Below are positions 1 to 11,863 of a stretch of 64,000 nucleotides of DNA, piece after piece. Origin of the DNA: Sialis fuliginosa (taxonomy: Eukaryota > Arthropoda > Insecta > Megaloptera > Sialidae); contig OY540820.1 of NCBI GenBank assembly GCA_961205875.1, forward strand, positions 2,852,001 through 2,916,000, given 5' to 3'. Position 1 is the stretch's first letter; every line of letters starts with the position of its first letter. The notes under the pieces are model-generated. The model was not told the origin of the DNA. It saw only the letters and a list, made by a program, of their open reading frames with translations, and searched no databases. A program made the translations under genes and the position numbers.

Positions 1-533
1 ACTATTAAAAGTTATCTATCTATTTTTATTAATTGCAGCCAATTGTACATAAAAGTTATTTTCTTCATATAAGTCACTAAAACCAATAAAATCAAAACAA
101 ATTCATTATTAAACAATATATTACATCACTTGAAATATTTCAACAATTTCAACTATGACACGAACACGCTGGAACAACAATAAGCCTTCATATTAAGCGA
201 TTAATTAATTCCTAAAGTTCCCAGCAGAGCGCTCCCCTTCTTTGTCTATAGAGGACCTCGCTACATGCAATATAAAATAGGTCCTTTGTACCGTCTTGAG
301 AAGCTATCGAATTCTATTCGTACAATACTCATCTGGCCGTCGACGTAGAGGGCGACTTAGAACACTGAACAGGATGGAAAGGGATGGGGTATTTCAGAGG
401 TGGATTTTATATGTTTGGGTACCGATGGAAAATTTGTGAAAATATATGTTTGTTGGTTTTTTTTATAGAGTTTATAATTTGCTCGATTTATTTATTAAGT
501 AACTATTCGCTTGTGCTAGTGTACCATAAGGGT

Positions 534-864
534 CAGTGGCGTAGGAACGGGGGGGGTTTTGAAGTCGAACCCCCCCCCTCCTCCCCCCCGAAATTTTAAA
601 ATATATGAAATTAGTATTACAATTTTGAACTAAATTATCTTTTTTGTGATAATTCCCCCCCCCCCCCCCCCGAAATATTCAATGCGAAATAAGAAAATAA
701 GAATTTTGAATTAAATGACTTTTTTTTTAGTTCTAAAATTAAATAAAAAATAATTTTTAGGTCATTCGATTAAAAACTCTAATAATAATTTCACATATTT
801 TGGGAATACCAAACTTAACCACCCCCCCCCCCCCCACCGGAAAATTTTTCTTACTACGCCACTG
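534..864. mobile_element. hAT-like MITE, CAGTGGCGTAG family, copy 1
   Basis: CAGTGGCGTAG at 534 and CTACGCCACTG ending at 864, with the perfect 8-bp target duplication ATAAGGGT at 526-533 and 865-872. The interior is AT-rich with long homopolymer runs: G8 near the left end and C10-C17 runs toward the right end. No coding frame. Confidence 0.93.
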
Positions 865-872
865 ATAAGGGT

Positions 873-1871
873 CGATCCAAACTATCGTGCCAGTCCCAGT
901 TCGGTCTCGGCCCGGTCTTGTATGGATCGACCCTAATTGTTTAGACAGTTGGACTGATTTTTGTTATCTAACTTGAAATCAGTTTTGATACTACATACTT
1001 AACTCAAATTTTTGGATTTCAATAAGATTTTTTTTAATTGCTGGTTATATGTACCTATATTACATACATATGTAAAAAGACTTAGTTTATAATATATTAA
1101 TATTTTAATACAATTAATACCATTATCCATTATTATTCTATAAAATCAATTGTAAATAATAATAATATCATTTTGAGAATCGGTTACGTAAAAACAAGGT
1201 TAGTCTGGAGAATAAATCGTTTCGTCGAACTCCTACTTCATGTGTTTTTATCAATAGGCATATAGAGTTTTTTAAGAACATAATAAATATGAATTAAAAC
1301 AATATCAATGCATGAATAAAAACATCTACCAAGTAAATGCACAGTGCTTCCTCATGTTAAATTCATCAAATATAGTTAATTGTCGAACTTTTTAGTTAAC
1401 TATTTAATTTTTATAGCGATTATAAAAACTTTCGCAAATTGAGATAAATCTTTGTAAGGGAATATTTTACAACTAACATTGTGTTGTAGTTACTTATATT
1501 ATAGTAAATTGAGTGCTCTACAAAAAAGTACTATACAATTTTGTGTGTCTTTCATGAGATATATTCAAAAAACAACTATATTAGGGTGTCACCTGTCCCC
1601 CTTTACACAAGATTTTAATAATTTTTAAATGAAACTGTTCTCAAGCCAGACCCAATCAACCAACTATGTATTATTAATATCGGTTCAGTGGTTCATGAGT
1701 TATGCGTGTGACAAGGATTCAAGCGACAGACACACAGACAGACAGATAGATATGGAATGAAAAGTGTTTGTCTTCACCTGAAACGGAAAGATCAATCAAT
1801 TTTGAAATCGGAGAACATTTTTTTTTCTCATTTTAAAACGATCATAAAGCTTCTCGTGAGGAAACAAAATT
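873..1871. other. Non-coding AT-rich stretch with a retroposon-like tail
   Basis: Mostly featureless. About 1640-1760 (atcggttcagtggttcatga, gacagacacacagacagaca) looks like the 3' tail of an RTE/R1-type retroposon. A gcccggtcttgtatggatcg segment at about 905-940 follows the hAT MITE. Confidence 0.45.
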
Positions 1872-2072
1872 TCACATTCTGAATTTATTTCTTTCAATTC
1901 GTACAAAAAATGTTCTGTTGTATTTTATTATCCTTTCTATAATACGATCAGGGTCTCCGATGAGAATTTTTCCCTCCGGAATAGTCCGCTCCTGGGAGCT
2001 GGGTGGGGAGATGTTCTTGCGCTTCCTCTGCGGAGCCTCATTAGTTACCCTTGTATTGCTATTTATAAGATT
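1872..2072 (-). other. Exon-like island at 1.9-2.07 kb
   Basis: The minus-strand frame is open for 66 codons between stops: NEAPQRKRKNISPPSSQERT, then IPEGKILIGDPDRIIERI, ending IERNKFRM-stop at 1872. A basic RKRK cluster (possible nuclear signal) followed by a Ser/Pro stretch and good codon choice. Plus strand alternative: MFLRFLCGASLVTLVLLF. No ATG and no clean acceptor, so at best a terminal exon. Confidence 0.3.
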
Positions 2073-2948
2073 TCATGTTCTGAATGCGAGGTTGAAATAA
2101 CTTTGACATGTGTAATAATATAAGAGTAAGTATCCAATTACGATCATAGTATATTCACTGATTGCTTCATAGTAAATAAAAGTTAAATATTGGTATTATG
2201 TATAATACATTTTAAGTCATTTTAATAGAACCCAGAGGTATCCGGCGATACCCCCCTCCCCGGCAAAATGTATCATGACATATTTTAAGAAAAATAAGTA
2301 CATACACGCATAAAAAATTAATTAAAGCAAGATAAAATATTGTCAAAACAAAGAAAAGTTATTGTTTTCTTCCGACGATATTCCTTCAAAAATAAACAAT
2401 AATAAAGCTGGATTAAGATTATCTTTCTTGGATTAAGAAAATATTATAATATATTCATCTTACTAATACACATTTGGGATTTTCATATGATACATTTTTT
2501 CATCCGAAAATATCTCCCACGTCCCCCTTCTCCCGGAGTAAACATTGTGTATTCTATTAAATAAAAAAACTGCATTGCGCTCATAAAGAGTACACATTTC
2601 ATTTCACGTTCAACAAACTAACTCGGAACATTTATTTTTGTTAAAACACTAAAGAGAAGAAGAAATTACAAAAAAGTATGTAACAAATTACATGAGTATA
2701 TGTATGTGAGCATAACCTACTTTCCTGTTGAAAAACTTTACTCTTTTTGCGTTACATTTTTATTTTATATAGGTACGTATACATTACCTACATATAAAAT
2801 AATTTCATTATGTTTTTAATATAGTTTTATAATTGCATATATTATTTATAATTGAATCATTCTTACAACTAAATAAAGAATCTTACATATCAAAATAATG
2901 CAGAAATTATAAATTAATAACATTACATTACCATATTATAATAACATA

Positions 2949-3364
2949 CAGGGGCGCCGACAAGTTAAAAATATTGAGGGTGCTCAATTTTTTTGGACTC
3001 TCTTTTCCCTTATATAAGACAAAATAATAATACGGTTATATCTACAATTCTGCATATAAACTCCTTCATTACGTTTTATTGTGCCTTTATTTGTGTACAA
3101 AATAAATTTTTATATTTTAAATATTTCATTTGCCTAAACGATTAACTTTCCAAAAATCTCCATAATTCTAATAATTTTTCATAATGACAACATTATTTTA
3201 CAAAATATTCTCACTAACATATTGGCAACCTATAAAATAATCCGTTAAATCTTAAGTATGTATAAAAACTTTAATATTTATCATTTATTGGGGGGGCTCA
3301 GCCCCCCCGACGGTAATATTGGGGGGGCTTGAGCCCCTTAAGACCCATGGAGTCGGCGCCCCTG
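2949..3364. mobile_element. hAT-like MITE with CAGGGGCGCCGAC ends
   Basis: 13-bp perfect terminal inverted repeats CAGGGGCGCCGAC / GTCGGCGCCCCTG and a perfect 8-bp target duplication ATAACATA (2941-2948 and 3365-3372). A GC-rich fold-back motif ggggggctcagcccccccg lies at about 3291-3309. AT-rich interior without a frame. Confidence 0.93.
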
Positions 3365-3372
3365 ATAACATA

Positions 3373-5009
3373 GATACTAACATATATGAAAATCAAATAT
3401 ACAAGTATTAAAGTTTTATATTTCATCTATAATTCCTAAATCAAGATTTTTATAAAAAATATTTACATTTAGTCATTGATATTTAGTAGAGGGAAATTAA
3501 CATTTTAAAGTGATGCAGTCGGGAAGTTGGATTATTTTTTTATTTTCTCTTCATAAGTTCAAAAATGATTGAAAATCGGCCATGTACATCCCGAGAAAAT
3601 TGCTTAATTGTGCATTTTTGATACTTTTCGAGTGTATCATTACACTGTTTTTGAAATATCTCCGGTTCTATAGGTCGTAAGACAATAAAAAAAATAATAA
3701 AATACTTGAAAGTTAATAGACTATAGAACTGCATATATAGCGTTACTTTCCAAACGCATCCTAACCTCAAAAATAAAAATAAATGCAATAATAAACGTAA
3801 AAAATGAAGGGATTTTTACGAAAATAAGAAGAAATATGTCTTTTTATGTTATAAATACGTGATGAAATTTTCAAAAATAAAATTTGATTTTTACGCCCAC
3901 AATCGACAATTTTTGAAAAAAAAATAATGGAAAAGCTCGCAATTTAATGAGAAAACATCGTAGGGTAATTTTTTTTTAACTGTAGATTTATTTATGTTTT
4001 TTTTTGCACATAATAATATGCCAAAATCTGTTAAATAAGTTAATAAAGTAGGAAGGTATACATATAATTATTTAAATATAAAATGAAAAAAAAAGAAAAA
4101 ACTTAGAAATAAAAATTATATGTTACCCCAGATGCGAAATGGGACCTATATAGTGTCAAAATATCGATTTTAACTTTTTAAACGGTTCCTATATAAAATT
4201 TAACGCTCTTTTCAATGAAATCATCTCGTCTCTTGTGTAGAATTTAATTTATAAAATAAAGTTTTAAACTTTTTTAGTATTTTTCCTCGTTTTTTTTTTT
4301 AAATTTATCCGCGAATTATGAAACAAGTGACCAATGGTATCTTTTAAAAGAGCATTAAATTTTCTATAAAAATAAATAAACAAATAAACTTATAAACATT
4401 ATTTTTAATTAAATAATAACTATCAAATTCACAATGTAATAGAAAATGTCAATTACGCTCATAAGTATATATGAATGTTGTATTTTAATTAAATATTTTC
4501 TTACAACAACTCATACACAATGCACCCCTTAAGAACATATAATCTTAAATATTTACTCATTTGCATACTTCTGTAGTTTCGTAGCTAATCTGAATCTCCC
4601 CCATTGATAATCCCAGTGAAATATGCTCTTAACAAATCCCCCATTGCTTTAAAAATCTACGTTACGGTAATATAAATTTAATGAAGACATTAGTGTATAC
4701 AATGCACACAAACCTTTATAAACCTTTTTCTCCTTAAATATACATTTTAGCAGAGTGAATTAAAACAAAATAATGAATATTTAGATTTTAAAAATCGTTT
4801 TAAATTAAAAACGTTTAAGAAATAAAAATATTTTAATGAGATACTTCAGTAAAATTTTTAAAAATATAAAAATATATAATAGGAAAGTACCAGCATTTTT
4901 CGTAATACTCACTCAGACCTTAACATTAAATATCAACCAGTTTGAGTTGGCTCAATTTTTATAAATATTTACAAGACTTTATAATTTTTTTTTTCTTCAC
5001 AAATTTGTT
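3373..5009. other. Featureless AT-rich stretch
   Basis: No credible ORF, repeat ends or RNA gene seen. The 82-codon minus frame at 3540-3788 (MHLFLFLRLGC...) is low-complexity, has no splice context and looks like chance. Confidence 0.4.
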
Positions 5010-5099
5010 GTCGGCAGGCTTGGTCCTAGTCCGACAGCTCAGTAGTATCGTGGTGTGTTGTGGTTGTTGTTGTTTGTGTGTGTTTTGGGTGTTTAACAG

Positions 5100-5188
5100 G
5101 GATACGTGAGGGATGGGGAGTTTGCTGATGGGCCGATCATCGCAGGTTTAGACGAACTGGGAGGCCTGGAGTTCCGGAAGTGGGTTGT
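5100..5188 (+). other. GC-rich exon-like island at 5.1 kb
   Basis: Acceptor-like tgtttaacag ends at 5099. The open frame reads GYVRDGEFADGPIIAGLDEL, then GGLEFRKWVV, with donor-like G|GTACAT at 5189. About 58% G+C against a background near 25%. The minus strand also reads open (RPPSSSKPAMIGPSANSPS). A host exon, or a fragment of one, is likely; no family recognised. Confidence 0.3.
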
Positions 5189-5349
5189 GGGTACATTTAT
5201 AATTTTATTAGCTGACCCGACAAACGTTTTGCCCAAAAATAATTTGTTTAAAAATCTGACCATAAATACACATTTTCGTAAATATCTCGACTCCAGCACT
5301 AACTTCCAGGTCCATTTTTTGTAAAAATATTTATTTCCACGTAATTAAC

Positions 5350-7178
5350 ATATACGGGACGTTCTTTGTCAAACGGAACAAGGCTCTGCCCAAAATTCAT
5401 GTTGATGGATTTTAGTAATCTTGGGCTTAAAATGTTCGTTATTGATCCCTCTTCATGGGGTAGTGTGGCCTTTTGGAAAATCTCAAAATGGCGGCTCAGT
5501 ATGGCGGCCAGAAATCAGAGAAAAATCAATATGTTGAATTAAAATGTTAGCGAAAAAAAATATTTACGGCCGATTCGATTGGTTATGGGTGCAAATTGTT
5601 TGTAATTGACAGCGCTAAAAAGTTGGATAGGTAGATTGGCGAAATCCAACATGGCGGATCCAAGATGGCAGCTGAAACCTAAAAATCGTCGAAAAATGAA
5701 CTTTTTGACACTAAACCTGATTATATTGGCCTCAAATGTTGAGATTCAAAAACTTATTACATAAACAGATTATTATGAATCCAAAATCTAAAATGGCGGC
5801 TTCGATTAATCTCAAAATGTAATAAAATCGGTAAAAAACGGTGAAATTTAGGTGGAAACAGTCTCGAACGAGTATATTGATGGTTCATAGATCGTCAAAT
5901 GATTGCGTTTTTATATCGTGAAATCAAACTTCATAAATCAAATATGGCGGAGTCAAAATGGCGTCGAACAATGCCATATATAAGGAAAAACCCATTGTTA
6001 AATGAACTCGCACAACCCATTTTGTTGAAATTCTTAAGCGAAACGTGTTATCTCGTTGTTTTGAGCATTCTGAATACTAATCTGTACTCAGAATTGGCCA
6101 GAATCAGATTTAAAAAATAATTATTTCTTAGTTTTTTAAATTTTTTTTCTTTTATTTTTTTCCTAATTATTTTTTTATATTTTGTTGTTTAGACTATAAT
6201 AGAACATCTAGAAAACTGGCAAAAAGATTTGCCATAGTACCAGCGGTAACAAAAATTTCTAAAGCTCATACATTCAAAGTCTCGTCCGATATAACCCTTA
6301 CTGCATTTAGATAGTCTAGTGCATTCAAAATATTATCAACAACAAAATATAAAAAAATAATTAGGAAAAAAATAAAAAAATAAAAATTTAAAAAACTAAG
6401 AAATAATTATTTTTTAAATCTGATTCTGGCCTATTCTGAGTACGGATTCGTATTCAGAATACTCAAAACAACGAGATAACACATTTCGCTTAAGAATTTC
6501 AACAAAATGGGTCGTGCGAGTTCATTTAACAATGGGGTTTTCCTTATATATGGCATTGTTCGACGCCATTTTGACTCCGCCATATTTGATTTATGAAGTT
6601 TGATTTCACGATATAAAAACGCAATCATTTGACGATCTATGAACCATCAATATACTCGTTCGAGACTGTTTCCACCTAAATGTCACCGTTTTTTACCGAT
6701 TTTATTACATTTTGAGATTAATCGAAGCCGCCATTTTAGATTTTGGATTCATAATAACCTGTATATGTAATAAGTATTTGAATCTCAACATTTGAGGCCA
6801 ATATAATCAGGTTTAGTGTCAAAAAGTTCATTTTTCGACGATTTTTAGGTTTCAGCTGCCATCTTGGATCCGCCATGTTGGATTTCGCCAATCTACCTAT
6901 CCAACTTTTTAGCGCTGTCAATTACAAACAATTTGCACCCATAACCAATCGAATCGGCCGTAAATATTTTTTTTCGCTAACATTTTAATTCAACATATTG
7001 ATTTTTCTCTGATTTCTGGCCGCCATACTGAGCCGCCATTTTGAGTTTTTCCAAAAGGCCACACTACCCCATGAAGAGGGATCAATAACGAACATTTTAA
7101 GCCCAAGATTACTCAAATCCATCAACATGAATTTTGGGCAGAGCCTTGTTCCGTTTGACAAAGAACGTCCCACATATG
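5350..7178. mobile_element. Large fold-back element with ATGGCGGC-rich arms
   Basis: Left arm 5350-6190 and right arm 6340-7178 are near-identical inverted repeats (about 840 bp each) around a ~150-bp unique spacer. Ends CATATACGGGACGTTCTTTG and mirror are imperfect at the tips. Arms hold repeated AAAATGGCGGC / CAAGATGGC words. Frames starting MIAFLYREIKLHKSNMAE occur in both arms only because they are copies. No clear target duplication; class uncertain. Confidence 0.85.
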
Positions 7179-7593
7179 TATATTCTGAATATGAGCCAAA
7201 TTGTATCATAAATACCTATTAGGTTAAAAAATATATATAAACTTATCGGAGTACCAAACGAACATACATATTTATTATTATGGTGTGAATATGGCTTCTT
7301 ATGCAAATTATTGGTAAATAAACAATATGTATACTAAATAGTTTATTTATTTTTCTTAAATGTAAGTGCCCCTAAACTCCTCTCGGAGACTCATACTTAA
7401 TTACTGGAAATGGTATCTCCCCGAATTTATTTTTGCTAGAAAACGGAAAAATTACTTTACTGTAACTTAGGGACAGACACTATGATAAAATAATATATTC
7501 AAAATTCAAAATTTTGTCAAGTGCAAGTCGAGCCTCACATAATAGTGTCTCGTACCGTACATTTTCTCAAGTTATTCGATTATTTTATTTTGA

Positions 7594-8124
7594 ACTAGCG
7601 CATTGGACCTGGTGTTACCCGGGGATATATTCAATTAAACATAAAGTAACTATGCTCACTCGACATGCCCACCTAACATGCCCACAACACACGATTCACC
7701 ACGAATTGTTTTTTTCCGACTTTATGAAATTTACACAAAATATACAAAATTTATACATTATAAACTTTACCTATCCATTTTAGAAAACTAAAAACTAAAT
7801 ATTTGAAAGAAACGTGATCATAGTGACCTAAATTAATAAAATACTGAAACCGTAAATTATACAATTCTGTATTCCACGGCTACTGTGTTTTTATTAAATG
7901 ACAGTTGTATGCTCTGACATCATGTAACAAAACACGACTTGATAAAGGTTTTTTTAGTCTTTTCATGTTAAATCTTAGATTTTCATAAAATATTAATAGC
8001 CGCGATACTGCACAGAAAAATTATCTAACCATTGGTAAAAACCGCATTGAAATCGGTTCAGAAATTCCCGAGTTTATAAGCCTCATACAAACGATCATTA
8101 ATTTTTATATATAGAGATTGCACG
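7594..8124 (+). mobile_element. RTE-like non-autonomous retroposon copy
   Basis: Starts aactagcgcattggacctgg, then tgttacccgggg; ends aaaccgcattgaaatcggtt, cccgagtttataag, then ttttatatatagagat. Recognised from the CTAGC-type head and the tail with aaatcggttca and TATATATAGA shared by many insect RTE-derived short retroposons. Minus-strand relatives are at about 30985-31265 (3' half) and 33420-33570 (5' half). No ORF. Confidence 0.65.
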
Positions 8125-8580
8125 CCTAGGGGACAAAATATTATTACGATTTTTTTTTAAATTTGTTAAACGAAGATGTAAATAAAAACAATTTGACCCA
8201 TTTTCCCCCCTAAAAAAGCGCCAAAAACTTAAAATGTTATTTTTATAACTCCGGTTTATTATTGTCCACCATTTACTATAATTATGCCAAATTTCAGTCT
8301 TTCTTGGCCAAACGATTCAGTTGTTAGAAGACTGTGACAGACAGACAGTATTGATTCCATAACTTTGCTGATTTCGGTACAGAACATAAAAAATGAGAAT
8401 ATAGTTAACATCTTTGACTTATTGACAATACAATTGTTTATAGCCTTATTTGTAATCTAACTTGAATGTATTATTATTACTTTTATATTACTACTAGACG
8501 TATTTCGATAGCTTATATATTTTTATGGTTGGAATCTGCATAGGTAATCTGTATAATGTTATTTTGTCTTTTTGTTTCAG

Positions 8581-8674
8581 ACATAGCACGAGAGCTCGGC
8601 TGATCGACAATGGTATGGGGACTCTTTGTATTATCGGATCATTCAAGAAAATGAACATCGATTGCGATTTTAAG
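8581..8674 (+). other. Exon-like island with strong splice sites, 94 bp
   Basis: Preceded by tttttgtttcag (8569-8580) and followed by AAG|GTAAAT. On the plus strand only one frame is open: a split codon then HSTRARLIDNGMGTLCII... ending KKMNIDCDFK, in phase 0 at the donor. The base composition is richer than its surroundings and the sequence is not repeated in the window. It may be an internal exon of a plus-strand host gene. No family recognised, and no partner exon proven. Confidence 0.35.
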
Positions 8675-9068
8675 GTAAATTATTCAAATATAAAACCACG
8701 TTGTTACTACAAGTTTTATGTAGGTATTTATTATTAAAATATATTCTTTTATAATAAAATATTATTTATTTTTAAAGAGTAGTTCACGTTTAGATATATC
8801 AAATAAAAAAACCTCGTAACTACTTACAAATTTACAAAAATCTTACAAAAAGTATAAATAAAAATATTTTTTCTACATTCGGCGCCAATGTTAAGCTCTT
8901 AAAATTTTTAATTTCACAGTTATTTTATCTTTATTTTTACGTGTTACATAATTCATTTCTACAGATTTCATATTCTTTAAAATTAAATTAGAATCTTTGA
9001 GAGGAGAGTGAACTTCGTATTGCGCATCTGACTTAATTATTTCATACATTATTATATCCACGTTGTAT

Positions 9069-9494
9069 CAGTGGCGTAGATAGGGGGGGGGGGATCAATC
9101 CCCCCCATGAGTCTACGAAAATTATAAGTTGATCAAAAGAATTTATAATAATAAACTCAGACATTTTTTTAAACTCTTCTAGTATGAACAAAATCAACTT
9201 TTTTTAAAATGCTATATTTAGTACGAAAAGAGTCTAATAGGATTTTATTTTCAACTTTTTAGTCGATTTTAAAAAGGCAAATTAATTTTTTTTAAACGTT
9301 TTTTATATTTTTTATTATACATACATGAAATGTACTGTATAATAAAGTATAGTAATAATGAAAAAAATCGAACTCAAGATTTTAACGGAATTACACGTAT
9401 TGAGGGTCCCTGAACCAAAAATATGAGATGAAATACTAAGTCATACCCCCCCCCCCCCCCCCCCCCCCATCGCAAAAAGCTATCTACGCCACTG
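9069..9494. mobile_element. hAT-like MITE, CAGTGGCGTAG family, copy 2
   Basis: Ends CAGTGGCGTAGATAG and CTATCTACGCCACTG (ending 9494); perfect 8-bp target duplication CGTTGTAT at 9061-9068 and 9495-9502. G12 follows the left end and a very long C run (about 22) precedes the right end. Very similar in layout to the copy at 41346, in the opposite orientation. Confidence 0.93.
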
Positions 9495-10008
9495 CGTTGT
9501 ATAGCCATACAATTACTGTTTATTTTTGCACAGTATCAAATCATATATTAATCTACTAATATAACCCATCGGCCGGCAGTTGTTTATTTTGTTTTCAATT
9601 ATTAACTTTTAAAAACAAAACAAAAATTATTTGTATTTTTTGTTCTGATTAGTTTTTTTAGATAATTTAGGTTTTATTCTTACGATAATAATTAATCGTG
9701 TTTGTACTTAATTCAACTATATTTTTCAAAAATCCTAAACAATAATTCCGTAGTCCACGCGAAGGAAGCCGCGCGGGCCCTGCTAGTAGTTAATAAATAA
9801 ATTGCAAAGTTCTCCATAAATTTAAAATCCACGATACGCAAAACGAACAGAAGTTATTTCCAGATAAGTAAATATCTCATAGTGTCATTAGCATTTAATT
9901 TGTATTGATTCAAACATAATTATAAAACTTAAACCCTAAACTAATCTCTAAATCCTGCTACGCCATCAGTATCTATTATCTGCAATTCAGCTTCAATAAA
10001 ACAGATAT

Positions 10009-10293
10009 ATGAAATACATCATTCGGGCGACTTTGATTATCCTCGCTACCCACAGCCAACTAATCTCAGAACTTTCAATCAGTCGTTCGCTCGGCCACTT
10101 GATCGTATTGTTTATATTGGCAAAGTTTTGGTATTCATCTGGGATACATGAAGACGTGATTTTTCTCGACAGTTTCGCGGCTTCTGTGATTTTTGTTATT
10201 GTGAAACACTTTTCGTACATGCAGGCCTGTATTTGTGGTATTAGAAATAATAAAAATAGCGCAAAATTGATGGAAATTGGTTTTGATCGTTAA
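10009..10293 (+). other. Exon-like island, hydrophobic 94-codon frame
   Basis: The plus frame MKYIIRATLIILATHSQLIS... contains two hydrophobic stretches (about residues 28-38 and 56-66) followed by a polar segment (GIRNNKNSAKLMEIGF). The layout is reminiscent of the first transmembrane pair of insect odorant receptors, but that is only a guess. A 75-codon minus frame (MYEKCFTITKITEAAKL...) overlaps it. The island is unusually GC-rich for the area. Strand and function are unresolved. Confidence 0.25.
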
Positions 10294-10811
10294 TTGAAGA
10301 ATGATACCTGTATCATATTATTCAAAGTAAGACTTTAAAACCGGCGGTACACGATTTGATTTAAGAATTAACGTTAGTTAATTATTATTTTTAATTTAAC
10401 AATGAACATACCAAATGCTACAATTTACTTTCTTGAAAGAACCTATTAATCCCTTGACTGGCAATGGATCATATATGTACATTTTTAAATAACTTTGACA
10501 ATTTCTAAAGGATTTGGACAAAATTTGGTATACTACCATTTTTGAAGATACTGAACCCAAATCTGACATCAAAATTATAAAATTCAATATGACGGACTCA
10601 AAATGGTGTATTTAAAGTATCAAAATAACTACCTATTATAAAAATATGTAAATTATTTTTTTACAAAAATTTTCTTCAAATTTGCAACGAAATACGATAG
10701 GATTTTATTTATTTTTTGTTTTTTAATTTTATTTTGTTTTTTTATTTCTTTTTAAATTTTCTTTTGTTTTTTATTTCTTTTTTAATTTAAAAATAGTTAT
10801 TTGTGTAATTA

Positions 10812-10913
10812 GGGTGTAAAATAGCAGTTTTTCGCACGAGTGTGAATGTTTGTTAGTCTCGGCTAGCACCTCGACTAACAATCACACGAGAACGAAAAAC
10901 GCATTTTACACCC
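10812..10913. repeat. Long hairpin, about 45-bp stem with 14-nt loop
   Basis: GGGTGTAAAATAGCAGTTTT... through GTTTGTTAGTC (10812-10856) pairs with GACTAACAATCACACGAG... through CATTTTACACCC, leaving the loop TCGGCTAGCACCTC. The pairing has a few mismatches and bulges. It may be a MITE core or a structured transcript. Confidence 0.7.
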
Positions 10914-11010
10914 AAGGTGCACACAATATTTTTTCTACAACCCTATTTATTATATAATATTAACAATAATATAATACAATAATTAATTTATATACTTTGT
11001 ATTTTGCTAT

Positions 11011-11150
11011 ATTAACCCATTAATGCGCAAAGGGATGTTTTCAAAAATTATAAGAAATATTTTGTTGATATGTTTATATATTTTTGGGGGACCTAAGTTC
11101 CCCAATTTTTAATGTTGCGTTGACGCACTCTTGGGCGTTAATGGGTTAAT
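11011..11150. mobile_element. Short MITE, ATTAACCCATTAATGCGC ends
   Basis: ATTAACCCATTAATGCGCAA mirrors CTTGGGCGTTAATGGGTTAA with mismatches; a gggggacctaagttccccaa block sits in the middle. 140 bp, probable AT/TA target. Confidence 0.65.
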
Positions 11151-11269
11151 ATTAAAATTCAACTCTAGTAAGCTTTGAACAAAATTTTTGACAGTTCTAT
11201 TTTCATTAAAAGGTGTTTCTTAATTTGTTATTCTATAATATAAGATGGATAAGTGGTGATACTGAGAAA

Positions 11270-11400
11270 GAAAGTAAAAATGTATGTGTTACTATGGAAG
11301 TAGTAAACACTTTTGCGCACGGCGAGCGCAAAAGTACTACTTTACATACTGAAATGTCAATGAAAAAGCTTACTTTTTTACACGGTGCGGTGGTAGAAAA
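11270..11400 (+). repeat. Dispersed repeat shared with 17950-18060
   Basis: aaaatgtatgtgttactatg, caaaagtactactttaca, ctgaaatgtnaatgaaaaag and ttacttttttacacggt occur in the same order and orientation at both places. The second copy lacks about 25 bp in the gtaaacacttttgcgcacgg region. Non-coding. Confidence 0.65.
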
Positions 11401-11863
11401 AAAATATTTTTTAATATTTTTTGTGGAATTTATATTTTTTGAAGTTGAAAATCATAATAATAAAACTAATAATAAACTACTGCGGAACAATGGGCGACAC
11501 GAATAAACCTCGAATTTTTACATTTGAATGTAAAAAATATTTTTTCTGTAAAGTTCCAAATTTCACTCTCAACTCTTATATTCAACACTTATATAGGGGG
11601 TTTCAGATCAGAAAAATAATTTTTGAAATGGAATCAGAGACTCCAAAAAAACCGGAAACTAAAGGTGTTAGTTTTGTTACTTAAACTGATTGTGAGAAAA
11701 ACCGTGCCAGTTAAGTGTTTAACAACTATACCAAATGTATCCAATATATATAATTTATAAATATGATTATTTGAATATTTAATATTCATATTATTACGAA
11801 AAGAATAAAACATTTAATCTTATTAATCTAACAATAAAAAAGAGTAGGTTCTATTATAGTATA

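Noticed and set aside
5899-6628. Two frames beginning MIAFLYREIKLHKSNMAE on opposite strands
   Set aside because: They lie in the two arms of the fold-back element and are duplicates through its symmetry, with no start/splice context or family match.
11213-11684. Frames of 97 and 87 codons near 11.2-11.7 kb
   Set aside because: They overlap a dispersed non-coding repeat also present at 17950-18060 and have no splice or family support.
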